A stretch of DNA of 64,000 nucleotides from Buxus sempervirens. Lineage: Eukaryota; Streptophyta; Magnoliopsida; Buxales; Buxaceae. The notes under the pieces were generated by a model. It was not told the origin of the DNA, searched no databases, and saw only the letters and a list, made by a program, of their open reading frames with translations. The position numbers and the translations under genes were made by a program. This document shows positions 12,711-24,740 of this stretch, piece after piece. Location: contig OX387185.1 of NCBI GenBank assembly GCA_947561395.2, forward strand, positions 23,689,866 through 23,753,865, read 5' to 3'. Each line of letters opens with the position of its first letter. Position 1 is the stretch's first letter.

Positions 12711-13851
12711 GCCCACTACGATTCCCATGTCTCTGTTAATCCCAGAAATCCAACTCTGGCTGAAATTTTTCAGTCTGTAACCATTTATATAGCCTCCTAA
12801 TACTCCCAGGACACATCCAAACCTAATTTGGATTTAATCTACATGATTTCCAGTTATCCCCAAATTCACTGTACAAAACCCTCCGTAACTGGTTTGCCCA
12901 GAAAACACACCGAGAATACTTCAATCATAAACGATGCATTCATTCAATCAAATACACGAATTAATCCAAAAACTTGGTTGTAAAACGATGCCACTCACAA
13001 GTGTGCGCTTAATCCCAGAACAATAGCCTTTCCCAAAATCGGCCGAGCACGATCCCGGATGCGCGAAGATGAAATGGTAGAGATGAAATGGTAGCCGAAC
13101 TGTTTCTCTGCTCACGAGAGAGAAAACCCGCATAAATCCAACTCGAATAAACTTCTAGTAGTCCCTCCCAGTCTTGCTCTTCCTGAGAATAACCCCAATC
13201 GCCATTACCGCCGCAATCGCCAAATCGCCCAGCTCTAACGAGTCTAACGAAAATTACCTCCGTAAGTTACGCGTATTCCTACAACCCAAACCCTACTTTC
13301 CCCCTTTGGTATTTTTACCTTGCGAGACATACGCCGCTTGATTACTTTCCCTTTTTCCTTGATCCGATGCGCGCTCGCCCACTAGAAACCCTACATATTC
13401 CGCATCGACATACATTAATACGTAGACACTATACTTTAATAATAATACAATAATAACTAAATTTTTTTTACGAAAAACGGCTATATAACGCCTGTACATA
13501 TGAGCATGGGCTAAGCCCTCAAACCACACTAAACACCTGATAAACACAGTTTATGTATATCAAACTGAATAACTAAATAAATGGATAAACTCACCAAAAA
13601 ATCAGGGTCTTACACCTCTAGATCATCTTAAATCGACTAAGAGGTCTCCTCTTCCACACTTTAAACCACCAGAGGCTTACCTTTCTTATCGTGGAAGAGC
13701 CATAACCCATAGAAGACATGAAGAAGTAATAACAAGGGGAGAAAACTCACATTTCATGCACAACAGAATACCACATCATGCATTAGAACCTACATGTTTC
13801 AAATGGACCCAAACTCACATATGTTGAATAAAATCTTGCAAGAATGCTTAC

Positions 13852-15992
13852 TGTGCGCACCTCGAGCGCACAGAAAAAGCGTGTTATATGTCTTTAATGG
13901 AGTCCCCACTACCTGAAATGGTGCAGGTAGACACCTTGTTGACTTTTGGTCTGAACCAGTGATTTCGGATAAGTGACCCGATTACAACCCAGGGAAGTCC
14001 TTGAACACCCTGGGTTGCCCCACCGAAATGGGTTCCCTTAAATTAGTTGGATAATATTTGGGTTGTTTTACTATTATTTAATTCTTCTTCTTTTTTCTTT
14101 TATCTTTTATATATTTTTATTTATTCTTTTTAAAATCACATGTATACAAATACTGGAGAAATGAAGGTTGCTATACTACATCATGTATAATACATATATA
14201 AAAAATCCAAAATAAAGAAATCTAAATCAAACATTTTATCATGGAGCAATGTACTTGGTTACTTCAAAATATTTATTTATTTATTTTTCTTTTTCTTTTC
14301 ATTTTTTTTATTTTTTATTTTTATCTTATCTTTCTCATATATACAAGAGATTAGAGGAATTAACATGCTCCATTATCCCAATCATTTTTTATTGTTTTCT
14401 TATTTTTTTTATGATAATTTATTTGCACAAAGCATGTATAAAAAACAATTCAATCATATTTAATCATTGAAGATTACACTTTATTTTTCCATTTTTTTTA
14501 AGGATTTGGATAAGATGAGAAGTGTTATAAGAAATTAATAAAAGTTACAAATGTTTAAGCCTATGATTAAAATTAAATATGGTAGTTAAGCCTATTATCT
14601 AAGAATTAAGAAAAGAATAAAAAAAATCTGGTTAGTATAGTTAATTATGTTAATTAAGCATATTATCTAAAAATAATTAAGAAATTAAGAAAAGAATTAA
14701 AGAAATAACATGAAAGGAATAAGGAAATAATAAATGAAAACTAGGGGTTCTTAAAAAAGGGTTTTAAAGAAGGACTAAACATAAAATACAATAAGTTCTT
14801 TTATAAATCCTTGAACTTTTCAGAATAGAAAATTAGGCATGATAACTTATCAAATTCTCAAAATTCCACTCCTAAAAACAATCGTTCAACAGAAAATTTT
14901 TTTTTTTTGGTCATAACAGTGACATGCTTTATTTAACAACACTAACATGAAATAACACATTCAGCCATCACAATAACATGCTTTGTATTATTTTCACTTT
15001 GACAATTTAACAATACTAAAAAAAAATACTTGATTAAAGAATCAACAAATAAAATAAAAATAAAAACCTGGTATGGAGTCGATTTCCCGGAAACTGGTGA
15101 GCACAACTCCGGATGTTTCCCCCCTTTTTCTTGCACAAACTTCTTCCACTATTTTCCTCTCTTCCTTCTTTGCTTTAAAGAACTCTCTCCTTTTTTTCTC
15201 CACCCCTTCTGCTCCCAACTTCAAGCCTTTTTATAGAGGATTCCCACCCCTTCAACTTCTTAACCCCTAACCTTTTCACTTCCTCTCCTAAACTTCTTAT
15301 TTCCTTAACTTCTCCTATTCCTCTCTTAAACAACTAACTCCCTAACTCCTCCTCTTCCTCTCTTAAACCCTTAACTCTTCCTCTTCCTCTCTTTAACACT
15401 TAACTCTTCCTCTTCCTCTCTTTAACACCCTCATTTATTTAGGTTTGGTCAAAGTCTATTTTGTCCCACATTTTTATTAGGCTTATTTTTTTTAAGCTTT
15501 GTCTCAATATCTCAAGAGAATATGAGTTGGACCAATTCGTCCAACTCATTTCTCTTTGTTTATTTTTATTATTATTTTCTTTTAATCTTAAACTTTTATT
15601 AACTTTGTTATTAAATTTTTTATTTATTTGCATAACAAACCCCATTAGGAAACTTACTTATTTACTAAAACAACCCCACAAAATTTTAATTTATCATTGG
15701 TTACATGGCAGCCACCATGGCCTACACGTGGCTGCCATGTGGCATCCAATTTTGGTTTCATTAGAAATCCCCAAACTACCCTTTTACTTCTTTTATCCAT
15801 AACTTAGTCGTTTGAGATCCGATTTGAGCACAGTTTGGTGCATCGGAATCGACTTGGAATTCTCTTTATTATGAACTTCTTATTTCAAAAAGATCGGTCC
15901 ATTATAAAAACCTCGATTTACGTGCCCACATATATGCCAGTTTAAGATATGCTTCTTGGACAATTTTATGGTGCAAAAATGGGGTGTTGACA
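13852..15992 (-). mobile_element. Y-family (Tat-type) solo LTR with target duplication CTTAC
   Basis: The plus strand runs from TGTGCGCACC to GGTGTTGACA, 2141 bp, with CTTAC at 13847-13851 and 15993-15997. The ends resemble X LTRs but the body is AT-rich and different. On the sense (minus) strand it has a U3 start TGTCAACACC, a palindrome with arms ATGGCAGCCAC and GTGGCTGCCAT near 15701-15742, and a TATA box TATAAAAAGG at 15226-15235. It is inserted inside the old X LTR. Confidence 0.92.
15226..15235 (-). promoter_or_regulatory. Candidate TATA box of the Y LTR
   Basis: The minus strand reads TATAAAAAGG. It lies downstream, in sense direction, of the U3 palindrome, as in the X and Z LTRs. Confidence 0.6.
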
Positions 15993-16268
15993 CTTACCTT
16001 GTGTTTACAAAACTGTTTTGGGGTGTGCTTCACCTTCCCTTAGACTTGGACGGCTGCTGGAACTCCACTTTGCAGTACCAACAGCAGCAACACCTTCTCT
16101 TGTTTGTGGGAGAATGAAGAAGAAGAAGGAAAGGGAGAGTAGGAGAATCAAGGTGGAGTGTTTGGGGAGTATAGGAAGCAAGGAGAGGTGGGAGGGGAGG
16201 GGCTCGAACCAACTTGGAGGGGAGAACAGGGGGTAAGGCCAGCAAACCTTGGCCAGGGGGGTTGCTGG

Positions 16269-16484
16269 CCTTTTTATAGACATGTTTTTGTATCTGGCCT
16301 TGATGGCCGGATACACAAGGTGGTGTGTGTACCCGGCCATGGAGGCCTTTTGTATCCGTCAGAAAATCTGTCAGAAAATCCGACAAGATTTCGGTGGAGA
16401 TCTTTTGTATCCGATATTTAATGTCAGATACAAAGAAAAATATGTGTACCCAACATATTATGTCGGATACAAAATGGCGAATTT
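16269..16484 (-). promoter_or_regulatory. X LTR promoter: TATA box plus 39-bp palindrome array
   Basis: The TATA box TATAAAAAGG is on the minus strand at 16269-16278. Upstream in the sense direction lie palindromes of the type GTATCCGG...CCGGATAC starting near 16290, 16329, 16408 and 16446. Spacing is 38-39 bp within each pair. Confidence 0.65.
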
Positions 16485-17052
16485 TTGATATTTACAGATT
16501 GCCCCCCGGATTTGACCGATTTGACCAATTTGACAACCAAGATAATCGCAGATTGCCCACTGGCTATTCGCAGATCAATCCCGGACATATTTTTACATCA
16601 ATTGAGTATTCGCAGATTAGTCCCCAAGATATTTATCTGCTCTCTCGCCACGTGTGCTGCTCTTTTGCCACGTGTGTAGTTTCCGGCATTGCTGCCCTAG
16701 AACTTTAACTGCTCATATCTTCTTCATCCGGACTCCGATTTTGGCAAACTCCATTGCGTTAGAACCATATCGGAGTCCTCTATTCATTGGGGCAGGGCTA
16801 AGCAGCTAATTTGGGGTTTAACAGAAAGTCAATTTCTACTCTCCCTGAAGTTTGACTGGCCTATAAATCCTTCATCCGGGCTCCGATTCCAGCAAACTCA
16901 GTTGCGTTGGAACCGTGTCGGGATTCTCTATCCACTGAGATAAAGCAAGGTAGTAAATTATCACTTGATAAAAAAGTCAACTTTTGCCCCCTTAGGGTTT
17001 GACTTTCTAGGTAGGATTTGCTTTTCCGACACTTCCGGGGGTAGACTTAGGT

Positions 17053-17243
17053 TTCCACAGAGGTAGTTGACTCGAGCAGTCAAGAAACCTAAGATTGAGG
17101 GTCAGAGTAGCAAACCCAGTGGTGAGCAGATTTACAGACCTGGACCTCCTCGATGCCAGCAATGTGAGAAGTTCCATATTCCAGGACCACGTTTTGCACC
17201 TTATGGAGTGTGCTTTAGATGTGGGAAGTTTGGACACCGCATC
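17053..17243 (+). pseudogene. Scrap of a Ty3/gypsy gag with zinc knuckle
   Basis: The plus-strand frame encodes a piece of Tekay-type Gag ending in a knuckle of the form CxxCxxxxHxPGPxFxPxGxCFRCGxxGH. The same double-cysteine layout is in the intact Gag at 40312. The fragment is cut on the right by the T1 LTR (from 17244), before the final knuckle cysteine. On the left it meets the damaged end of the old X LTR. It has no start and an in-frame stop near its left end, so it is a relic. Confidence 0.8.
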
Positions 17244-18693
17244 TATAAAACCCCGATATTTTCTTCATAATTTTTGTTATTTATTTGGGCGAATAAACTT
17301 AGTGAGCAGTGTGTATGTAGGAAATTCGGTGGGGGAGCATGTACGGAATCAAGGTATTTCAAAACCCGTCGAGCGGCAATATAAGAATGGTAAGTATAAA
17401 TACTTTAGGAATTAGGTTCGTAGGTTTTCGGAATACTCGTATACTTGTACTGAAGACGATTGTGGCTGCGACGATTGATCTAGGTTTTTTTTCTGGGAGA
17501 GAAGAAGAACTATGAGAGTCCTGCCGATCTGTGTGTTCGAGTCAAGGTTTTCAGAAGGGTTTTCCTCTTACGAATAGAGGAGCATCTGGGCGACGATAGC
17601 AAGCAGACGAACGACTGTTGGTGATCAGCCGTGGTTCGAGTAGTTGCTGTTGCAGGGATTAAGCGTGCAAGAGGTGAGTAGCATCATTTTAAAACTGGGT
17701 TTTGGATTTGATTCGTGAGTTTGGTCGTGATGCATATGATTCTGGAAAAATACAGTTCGAGCGTGAGTTTTTTTAGGATTGTTAGAGATAAATATAAATG
17801 TATTTAGAATAATTTCAAAATTGGTTTAAATGTCTTTTGGGGATAATAGGAGGCTAGGGAAACTGTTACAGACAGAAAAATTTCAGTCAGTCATTGAGAT
17901 CTTGAATTAACAGAGACTTGAAAATCGGAGGTAGCATCTGCCGAGTTGGCGCCTACCTAGCGTCAACTAGATTTAGTCAGCGAGAGGCTGATTTCTCCTT
18001 ACCACCGAGCTCGCCCTCATCACGCGCCTGTCTCGCGCCAAGCGTTTTACTTAAGCGCGAGACTACTTTTTCTTATCGCCTACTTCGCGCCTAGCTCGCG
18101 CCTAGTCTATTTTAGGTAAGCGCGATGTGTAGTTTAACTATTTACTTATCGTTGACCTCGTGCCTAGCGCCAGAGGTCAGCGCAAGCTCCAATATTTTGC
18201 CGAAATGGAGTTTTGACCAAACCAAGCTAGATTTTGATGATCTAAGGGTTCAATCACTTAACTAATGACTTGTTTAGGATTTATAATTACTATTACCTGT
18301 TCAATTACTCTGAGAATATTAAGGGGAATTTCTGGTAATTCTTAGGAGCTTCCAAGGTGAATTTTAGGGCTATTGGTAGGTGATGTTATTGTTCCTAACA
18401 CTAGGAGTTCCTGATTGAGTTTTCTCTCTGTTTAAACACTGTACTTGTTTGAGAATTTTATTAAATCCTGGTTTTACTTGATTGCAAGTTCTGAAATATA
18501 TTGTAAAGATTTCTCTTGGTGTGAGTAAATGAGTTTTATTACCAATGGTCATGTGTTGTGAGATTTGAGGAAATATTGAAAGTACATGAGGTACGGTTCT
18601 GGTCCGGAGGGACATGTGGTGAGCTATGTTGAGTTATACATGATGTTGAACGTATTGTTTTATTGTGATGTTAGTGTTGAGATTATACGATGA

Positions 18694-21481
18694 TGTAACG
18701 CCCCGGATCCGAGTCACATGAAAAACCCGTAACTCGTCTCCAGAGGTTATTATAAAACACAGGATCGCAATATCAGAGTGAAGGAAAAACACAAATACAA
18801 CAATAACTATATAACAGAGTGCGCTAAAATATTCCCCAAACTAAAATAAAACTCACATGACCAAGTAACTACCCGCAAGTATCGTCCTCTCCAGGAGCAG
18901 CTGAAAACAAAACAAAACAATACGGAATGAGATACGAATATCCCAGTGAGCAGCACATGCATGCACAAATACATTTATTTCAGTTCTAAAACATGCCACG
19001 ATTATAACCATGTACAATGACGATAATACGCATATTCCGAATAAGCCGACTAAACTTCAATAATCCAATTCATATCAGTGCGGGAAAACCATCAGGTAAG
19101 TCAAACAATAACAATCCGTTTCCAATCCTGAAGAATGCGATAAAATAAAGATTAACTAACAACAACATAGCGAATAACCAAAATTTCGTATCTCAAGATG
19201 TAATTCCAGATACACCAATGTCATATAACACAAAGTCTTCTCATAACCATGCCCACGCCTCCAAATGTATATCCGGCCTACTCAGGGTTTCGGATATTGA
19301 AATGACTACGTCATCCAATGCAGGCCTACTCCCCGGGTTTCTGCATTGACAACCAGACCTACTCAGGGTTCCTGGCTGCTCTACACCGGCGGGAGGTACA
19401 ATACCCAATAATCGGTAAACAATATTCCATGAACCATAAATACCAACAAACCAGCGAATAAAACATATCACGTCAAACCAAATCAAGTACCAACATTGGT
19501 CAATGTCATGACTATCGTTTAGTTGATAAATTAAACATGCCAAGTAGACACTCCACACCTCCATGTACACAGTTCCGGCCTACTCAGGGTTTCGGATACT
19601 CTGAAATGACGGCCTACTCAGGGTTTCGTCATCCAATACAGGCCTACTCCCCGGGTTTCTGCATTGACAACCAGGCCTACTCAAGGTTTCTGGCTGCTCT
19701 ACACCGGTCGTGGCAACACACAAGGCCATGCAATTTCAACAACCAACAATAACATCACATTACTAAGCTTAGACTCTGGATCCAGGACAAGCTAGACCAA
19801 AACAGTAAACATCGTATAATCTCGATTTCAATATCAAAACAAACCATTCATTTCTACATCATGTAATTACTCATCACAATTCATCACCTGTCCCTCTGGA
19901 CCAAGCAGTGCCTCAAGTACATTCAGTACTTTCTCATTTCCATAACACAAGTCATATGAAAGTAAAACTCAATCCATTCATACCAAAGAAAACCATTCAA
20001 TACGTATAAAGTTTCCAACAAGTGAAACCAGAAATACAAGAACTTCTCAATCAAAGCAGTGTATAGAATAAGGAAAAGTAACTGGTAACTCTTACTAGTT
20101 CGGTTTCCGGCACAATACTCATAAGTAACCTAAACCCAACTTGAAACTCATAAGATGTTCACAAAATTTTCCTCTATTAATTTCATAGGCAAAATGGTTT
20201 CCCGGGTTCCTAACCAAGTGAATAGTGAAGTGGTTTAACCCCTAAGAAGTGCAAATACTCTTGGTCAAATCAGAAATTCCATTTCGGTAAGCAAAATAGG
20301 TCTGCCGCTCACCTATCGAGGTGGGCGCGAGGTGAGCGCCGGTCGGCGGTGAAGAAAATGGGCAAAAGCGACCTGCCGCTCACCCGACGCTAGGTGAGCG
20401 CGAGATGGGCGTGAGATGGGCGTGAGGTGGGCGCGGGATTCGCGCGAGATGAGCGCCTTGTTTCCTACTTCGCGCGAGATGAGCGCGAGGTGGGCGCGGG
20501 ATCGGCGGTAGGTCATTTTTAACAGGGCGCCTACCTCCGAGGTGAACGCCGGTGAGCGCGAGGTGAGCGGATACCCCCTGTAGTTTTCATTTCTCTGTTA
20601 TTTTGAGATCTACATGACTGGCCGGTTTGTGAAGGTCTGTAACTACTCCAGTACACTCCTAATACTCCCAGGAGACTTCCCAACCAGATTTGAAATTAAT
20701 CTAAACACTTTCATTTTCAATTAAAACTTCAATCCGGAGACTCTGTTCATGTAACTTTCCGAAAAACCAGAAAAACCAGAAAACATCATACCATCGCTCA
20801 ATATACAAACCATGCATCATAATAAGCTCGAGAAACCTAAAACCCTGTTGTAAAACAGTGCTACTCACAAGTATACGCTTAATCCGAGAAACAAAAGCTT
20901 ATTCCACAGCCGGCCGAGCATGACTTCCGGCTGCGCGCGTGGATGCGAAGGTCGCCGAACTGATCCCCTGCTCGCGAGAGGAAAAACCCACTGAAATCCG
21001 ACTCCAATAAACTCCTAGCAACTCTTGCGGTTCTCATCTCTTCCCAGCGAAACCCTAATCGCCACAGTAGCCGCCCTAATTTCAGAGCAACAACATTCCC
21101 CCAAAACCCCGAAAATTTATATCAGTTACCTATTTATACACCGCGAGGGTTTAACCTAACTCACCATTTACCTTGGGAATCCCCTTTCTACCCCTCCTTA
21201 GTGTAGGGTTTTCCCGGATTTTAACCATTGACCCATTTTTTATTTATTTCCGGTCCAAATATGACCTACGTATAAATATTTCCACCTCATTTTCTTTAAC
21301 CCTAATGACCACAAATTTCTAGCAATAATAAAGTTGCTTTAACCTGTACATACATCCATATGTGCATATACTTTTATTTTATCTACTGTTATTATTTGTT
21401 TATTTTTATTCTATTATTATTATTTCATTTTATTATTTTATTATTTATTATTTTTTTTCTACTCAAAACTGGGGTCTTACA
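18694..21481 (-). mobile_element. T-family solo LTR with target duplication GATGA
   Basis: The plus strand begins TGTAACGCCCCGGATCC and ends GGGGTCTTACA, 2788 bp. It is flanked by GATGA at 18689-18693 and 21482-21486. It is inserted in the T1 5' LTR in opposite orientation. It exceeds the related LTR at 11213 by nearly 400 bp, mainly because a segment holding CCTACTCAGGG motifs is present twice (about 19250-19400 and 19555-19710). A sense-strand TATA box, TATAAATAGG, is at 21130-21139 and a splice-donor-like site at 20868. Confidence 0.95.
19250..19710. repeat. Internal duplication of CCTACTCAGGG motif block
   Basis: Motifs of the form GGCCTACTCAGGGTTTCGG recur every 40-45 bp in two blocks, about 19260-19390 and 19570-19700. 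The flanking sequence of the blocks is also similar. A single block is present in the related LTRs at 11761-11885 and, reversed, 21597-21700. Confidence 0.8.
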
Positions 21482-22298
21482 GATGATTTGCTGTTTTGGT
21501 TTAGCATGTCTTGGATCCATGCTTAAGCTTAGTAATGTAATGTTATTGTTGGTTGTTGTAATTGCATGGCCTTGGTTGTTGCCACGACCTGTGTAGAGTA
21601 GCCAGAAACCCTGAGTAGGCCTGGTTGTCAATGCCGAAACCCAGCGAGTAGGCCCGCATTGGATGACGAAACCCTGAGTAGGCCGGAACTGTGTACATGG
21701 AGGTGTGGAGTGTCTACCTGGCATGTTTAATTTATCAACTAAACAATAGTCATGACATTGACCAATCGATCTGTTGTCAGTATTGAATTGAAATGTGATT
21801 GGAAACAATTATTGGTTTTGGTTTTAAACTTGGAGATTGTATTGGTTGCTTAATCGTACTGGTTATTTATCGATGCATAATTTGAACTATGTTAACTATT
21901 TTCTGCATGCATATGCTACTCACTGAGATATTCTTATCTCACTCTTTTGTTTTTGTTTTGTTTTTCAGATACTCGAGGTGAGGCAACTACTGGGTAGATC
22001 TGACTGAGTCATATAGGAAGGAAGATTACTATTACATTCCTTAGACCTATAGGTTGTTTTGATTTGAACTTTTGAATTAATTGAATTTTTGAGGTGTAAT
22101 AAAATACATTGAGGTTGAACCATTTGATCTTAGTTAAGTTTGAATATTGAATTCTTAGATAAAGTATGATTGTGCACTCTGATATGGCTTAGTTTAGGTG
22201 ATTATCCAGCGATCACAAATGATTAAGATTCTTACCTAACACTCCATGAGACGTGTTATATCTTTATTGAACAACACAGATCTGGGGTGTTACAGAGA

Positions 22299-22310
22299 TG
22301 GTATAAGAGC
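22299..22310 (+). promoter_or_regulatory. Primer binding site relic of T1
   Basis: TGGTATAAGAGC matches the initiator-Met tRNA primer site TGGTATCAGAGC except for one base. It lies 4 bp after the LTR end, as in the intact element at 40192. Confidence 0.85.
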
Positions 22311-22448
22311 TTTAAAGCTTGAATTAGAAGTTCCTAGGTAGTATGACCTTAGGAAACCCTGGGGGAATATTGTGTGTATGTTAGATAGAACCATGAGGAT
22401 TAGAAGAGAGTTCCTAACTAATGTGGTGTTTTATGCTTACAGGTATAC

Positions 22449-23708
22449 ATGGCTGGTAGAGGCAGACGGACGAGGGCTGTGGAATATCCAGAGGAGGATA
22501 TACCGCAGGAGCAGCCACCTGCACCACCACGAGGGGCTCCACCACCAATGGAGGACATTTAGGCTGCTGTTGGCTCACTTACCCACCTCCTTGCGATGGA
22601 AAGGAAGGAGAGGATGAGTCAAACTGGGAATGGGAATGGCCAGCGGAATGGTCATGGAGCTGCAGTAGATCAGCAGCGGATGAGAGAGGAGTTGTCATTG
22701 AGGGACATCGACCAGTTCAGGAAGTTGACTACCTCGCCGTTTCATGGAGTTCCAGATTCGTTGGAGGTGGAGAGCTGGGTGGCTAGAGTAGAGCGCATGT
22801 TCGATACTATGGACTGTCTGGAGGATCTTAAGGTGAGGTTGGCTACTTTTACCTTAGAGGGCGAGGCTCAGCACTGGTGGCAGTCATTGCGGAGGCAAGC
22901 TGTAGAGCGGATGCAGATGACTTGGGACCAATTCAGGCAGGTCTTCTACGAGTAGTACTTCTCTGCAGAGGTGAGGTTGCAGAAGGAGAGAGAGTTCATG
23001 GACATCTCTCAGGGGTCACTGATCGTGGCACAGTATGAGGCCCGGTTCGCAGTTCTGTCTCAATTTGCTCACCATATAGTACACGATGAGCAGAGGCGCA
23101 CTCAGCATTTCGAGAGAGTGTTAAGGGCAGATATTAGGCGCATGGTCTCAGTGTTGATGTGCATTAAGTACTTTGATCTAGTGGGGAGAGCACTGCGTGT
23201 TGAAAGGAAGATTCGAGACTCGGGGACTTAGCAGAGCAGAGTCAGAGCGCAGCCGAGTGTTGCAGAGACATGAAGGGTCCCGGATAGGGACAAGAGGCCG
23301 AGGATCGATTATGGACAAAGGGATAGGAGAGGTTCTGGAGGTTGCTTTAGTTGCGGCCGATTCCACATTCCAGGTCATTGTGTGTCACCACCAGGTGCAT
23401 GCTTCAGATGTTTCCAGGATGGACATCGGGTTGCTAATTGTCCACACCCAAATAAATATAAGTTACTAAAGCCAGCCCTTACTGCACCCACGGATACCCG
23501 ATCGGCCGAGGCTTCTAGATTTCAATATCCTAGACCAGTGCCAGCGCTACCAGCACCACCGAGATATTAGGGTCAGGGTAGTGGTGGATATCAGGGTAGG
23601 CAGGCACCACAAGGACAACAGGCACCGCAGAGGCAGCAAGCACCACCCCCATGCCCTCAGCAGACTAGGGTGTATGCAGTAGCAGCTTAGGAGGATGAGC
23701 CAGAGGAG
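22449..23708 (+). pseudogene. gag: Broken gag of Tekay-like element T1
   Basis: Starting at ATG 22449 the frame opens MAGRGRRTR, like the intact Gag at 40312. It reads through the retrotransposon capsid region (WDQFRQVFYE and KEREFMDI-like motifs) and a zinc knuckle of the type CFSCG...CFRCxxxGHRVANC near 23340-23445. I count six in-frame stops: TAG at 22560, 22953, 23229, about 23568 and about 23690, and TGA at 23271. One TAG stands where the intact homologue has Gln (motif YDQYF). The coding sequence ends abruptly at about 23708 against an X LTR fragment, so protease, RT and integrase are lost. An acceptor-like AG (22441-22442) lies just before the start codon. Confidence 0.9.
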
Positions 23709-24541
23709 GGCCTTTATATAGAAAATTTATTTGTATTCGACCTTGAAGGCCGGATACACTACATCAAGGCCAGATACACTAAGGCTTATTTGTATCCGAC
23801 ATTAAATGTCAAATACAAAACATCATAATTTCAAAAAATTAATTCCGCTGCGAATTTGTCGGAGAATCGGCGCGAATCTCATGGGCGTATCTCTTGTATC
23901 CGACATTTAATGTCGGATATACACACAAATATGTGTATCTAACATATATGATCGGATACAAATCGGATATTTACAGATTTAGTCCCTGGATATTCGTTGA
24001 TTCACCCGATACACTTGGATATTCGTAGATTTGGTCCCTGCGAATTTTTGATTTAATCCCTGAGATATTTTGCGGGTTTGGATATTCACGGATTGCCCCC
24101 CGAGATATTTTCTTGCACTTCTCGCCACGTGTGCAACCTTTTGCCACATGTGCAGTTTTTCGGTTTCTGCGACCTGAAAACTTCAACTTCTTATATCTTC
24201 CTCATCTGGACTCCGATTTGAGCAAACTCAGTTGCGTTAGAGCCGTATCGGAGTCCTCTATCCAATGGCATAGGGGTAAGCACCTGGTTCGGGGTTTGGC
24301 AAAAAGTCAACTTTCGGCTCCCCCTCGAGTTTGACCGGCCTGCAGATCCTTCATCCGGGCTCTGATTCCAGCAAACTCAGTTGCGTTGGAACCGTGTCGA
24401 GATCCTCTATCCATTGAGATAAAGTAAGGTGGTCAATTATCACTTGATCAAAAAGTCAAATTTTCACCCCTTAGGGTTTGAATTTCTGTTTAGGGTTTGC
24501 ATTTCCGGCTCTTCCGGGAGTGCAAAAATGAGGTGCTTACA
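23709..24541 (-). mobile_element. Truncated X LTR (U3 part only)
   Basis: The right end is GAGGTGCTTACA, the reverse of the X U3 start. Reading leftwards on the sense strand there are two 150-bp U3 modules (cores 24361 and 24211), GTATCCGG-type palindromes (about 23750-23960) and a TATA-like TATATAAAGG at 23711-23720. The sequence then stops against T1 gag. The remaining roughly 2.5 kb of the LTR and the matching flank are gone, which points to a deletion joining two elements. Confidence 0.8.
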
Positions 24542-24740
24542 CTTGAGATTGAGAGTTGGTTCCGGATTCTGATTTTCCCTCTGTGTACTCGGGGATGCCC
24601 CATGTACTTGGGATGACGATGCCTCTGTGTACACAGGGATGCCTCATGTACTCGGGATGAGATGATTATGTTGAGTCGAGTTTGTGCTTACTAGATATCG
24701 TATTTGGTTTTGTGTTTTCGAGTCTAGTTGGCATAGCTCG
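24542..24740 (+). mobile_element. Fragment of a T2-like LTR
   Basis: This sequence resembles the interior of the T2 LTR around 26750-26940, including tandem GTGTACTCGGGGATGCC-type motifs with a period near 43 bp and the string GAGTCTAGTTGGCATAGCTCG with one mismatch region. It is interrupted at 24740 by the T2 element, so T2 inserted in an LTR of its own family. Confidence 0.7.

Larger units (their letters stand above)
11213..13614 (-). mobile_element. T-family solo LTR with target duplication CCTCT
   Basis: The plus strand begins TGTAACGCCCCGGATCC and ends CAGGGTCTTACA, a length of 2402 bp. Flanks are CCTCT at 11208-11212 and 13615-13619. There is no internal region. The sequence is related to the LTR at 18694-21481 and more distantly to the Tekay LTR. 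It holds CCTACTCAGGG motif repeats (11761-11885), a triple 30-bp repeat (12035-12124), a GGCGC-rich block (12448-12710) and, on the sense strand, a splice-donor-like site at 12998. Confidence 0.95.
2623..17047 (-). mobile_element. Old X-family (Tat-type) LTR split by three later insertions
   Basis: The X LTR survives as 2623-4796, 10749-11212, 13620-13851 and 15998-17047, about 3.9 kb in total. Its sense strand is minus. The 3' end with the GGTGGCGACTCC motif lies near 2623, and the U3 with a TATA box (16269-16278) lies near 17047. Interrupting insertions are an X solo LTR, a T solo LTR and a Y solo LTR, each with its own exact target duplication. The U3 terminus is damaged: the expected TGTAAGCACCTCATTTTTGC is missing at about 17040-17047. 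A possible TAGGT duplication (2618-2622 and 17048-17052) is weak evidence for the ends. Confidence 0.6.
17244..22294 (+). mobile_element. 5' LTR of element T1, split by a solo LTR
   Basis: The left end reads TATAAAACCCCG, a decayed TGTAAAACCCCG. The right end reads TGGGGTGTTACA, followed 4 bp later by a primer-site relic. Removing the nested solo LTR (18694-21481) leaves about 2.26 kb, similar to the Tekay LTR. A splice-donor-like site, AGAG then GTGAGTAGCATC, is at 17674, and GGCGC motifs are at 17945-18190. The 3' LTR and most of the internal region are missing. Confidence 0.85.

Noticed and set aside
16005..16488. Several overlapping frames of 70-120 codons on both strands
   Set aside because: They lie in the X LTR promoter region and derive from palindromes, which open frames symmetrically on both strands.
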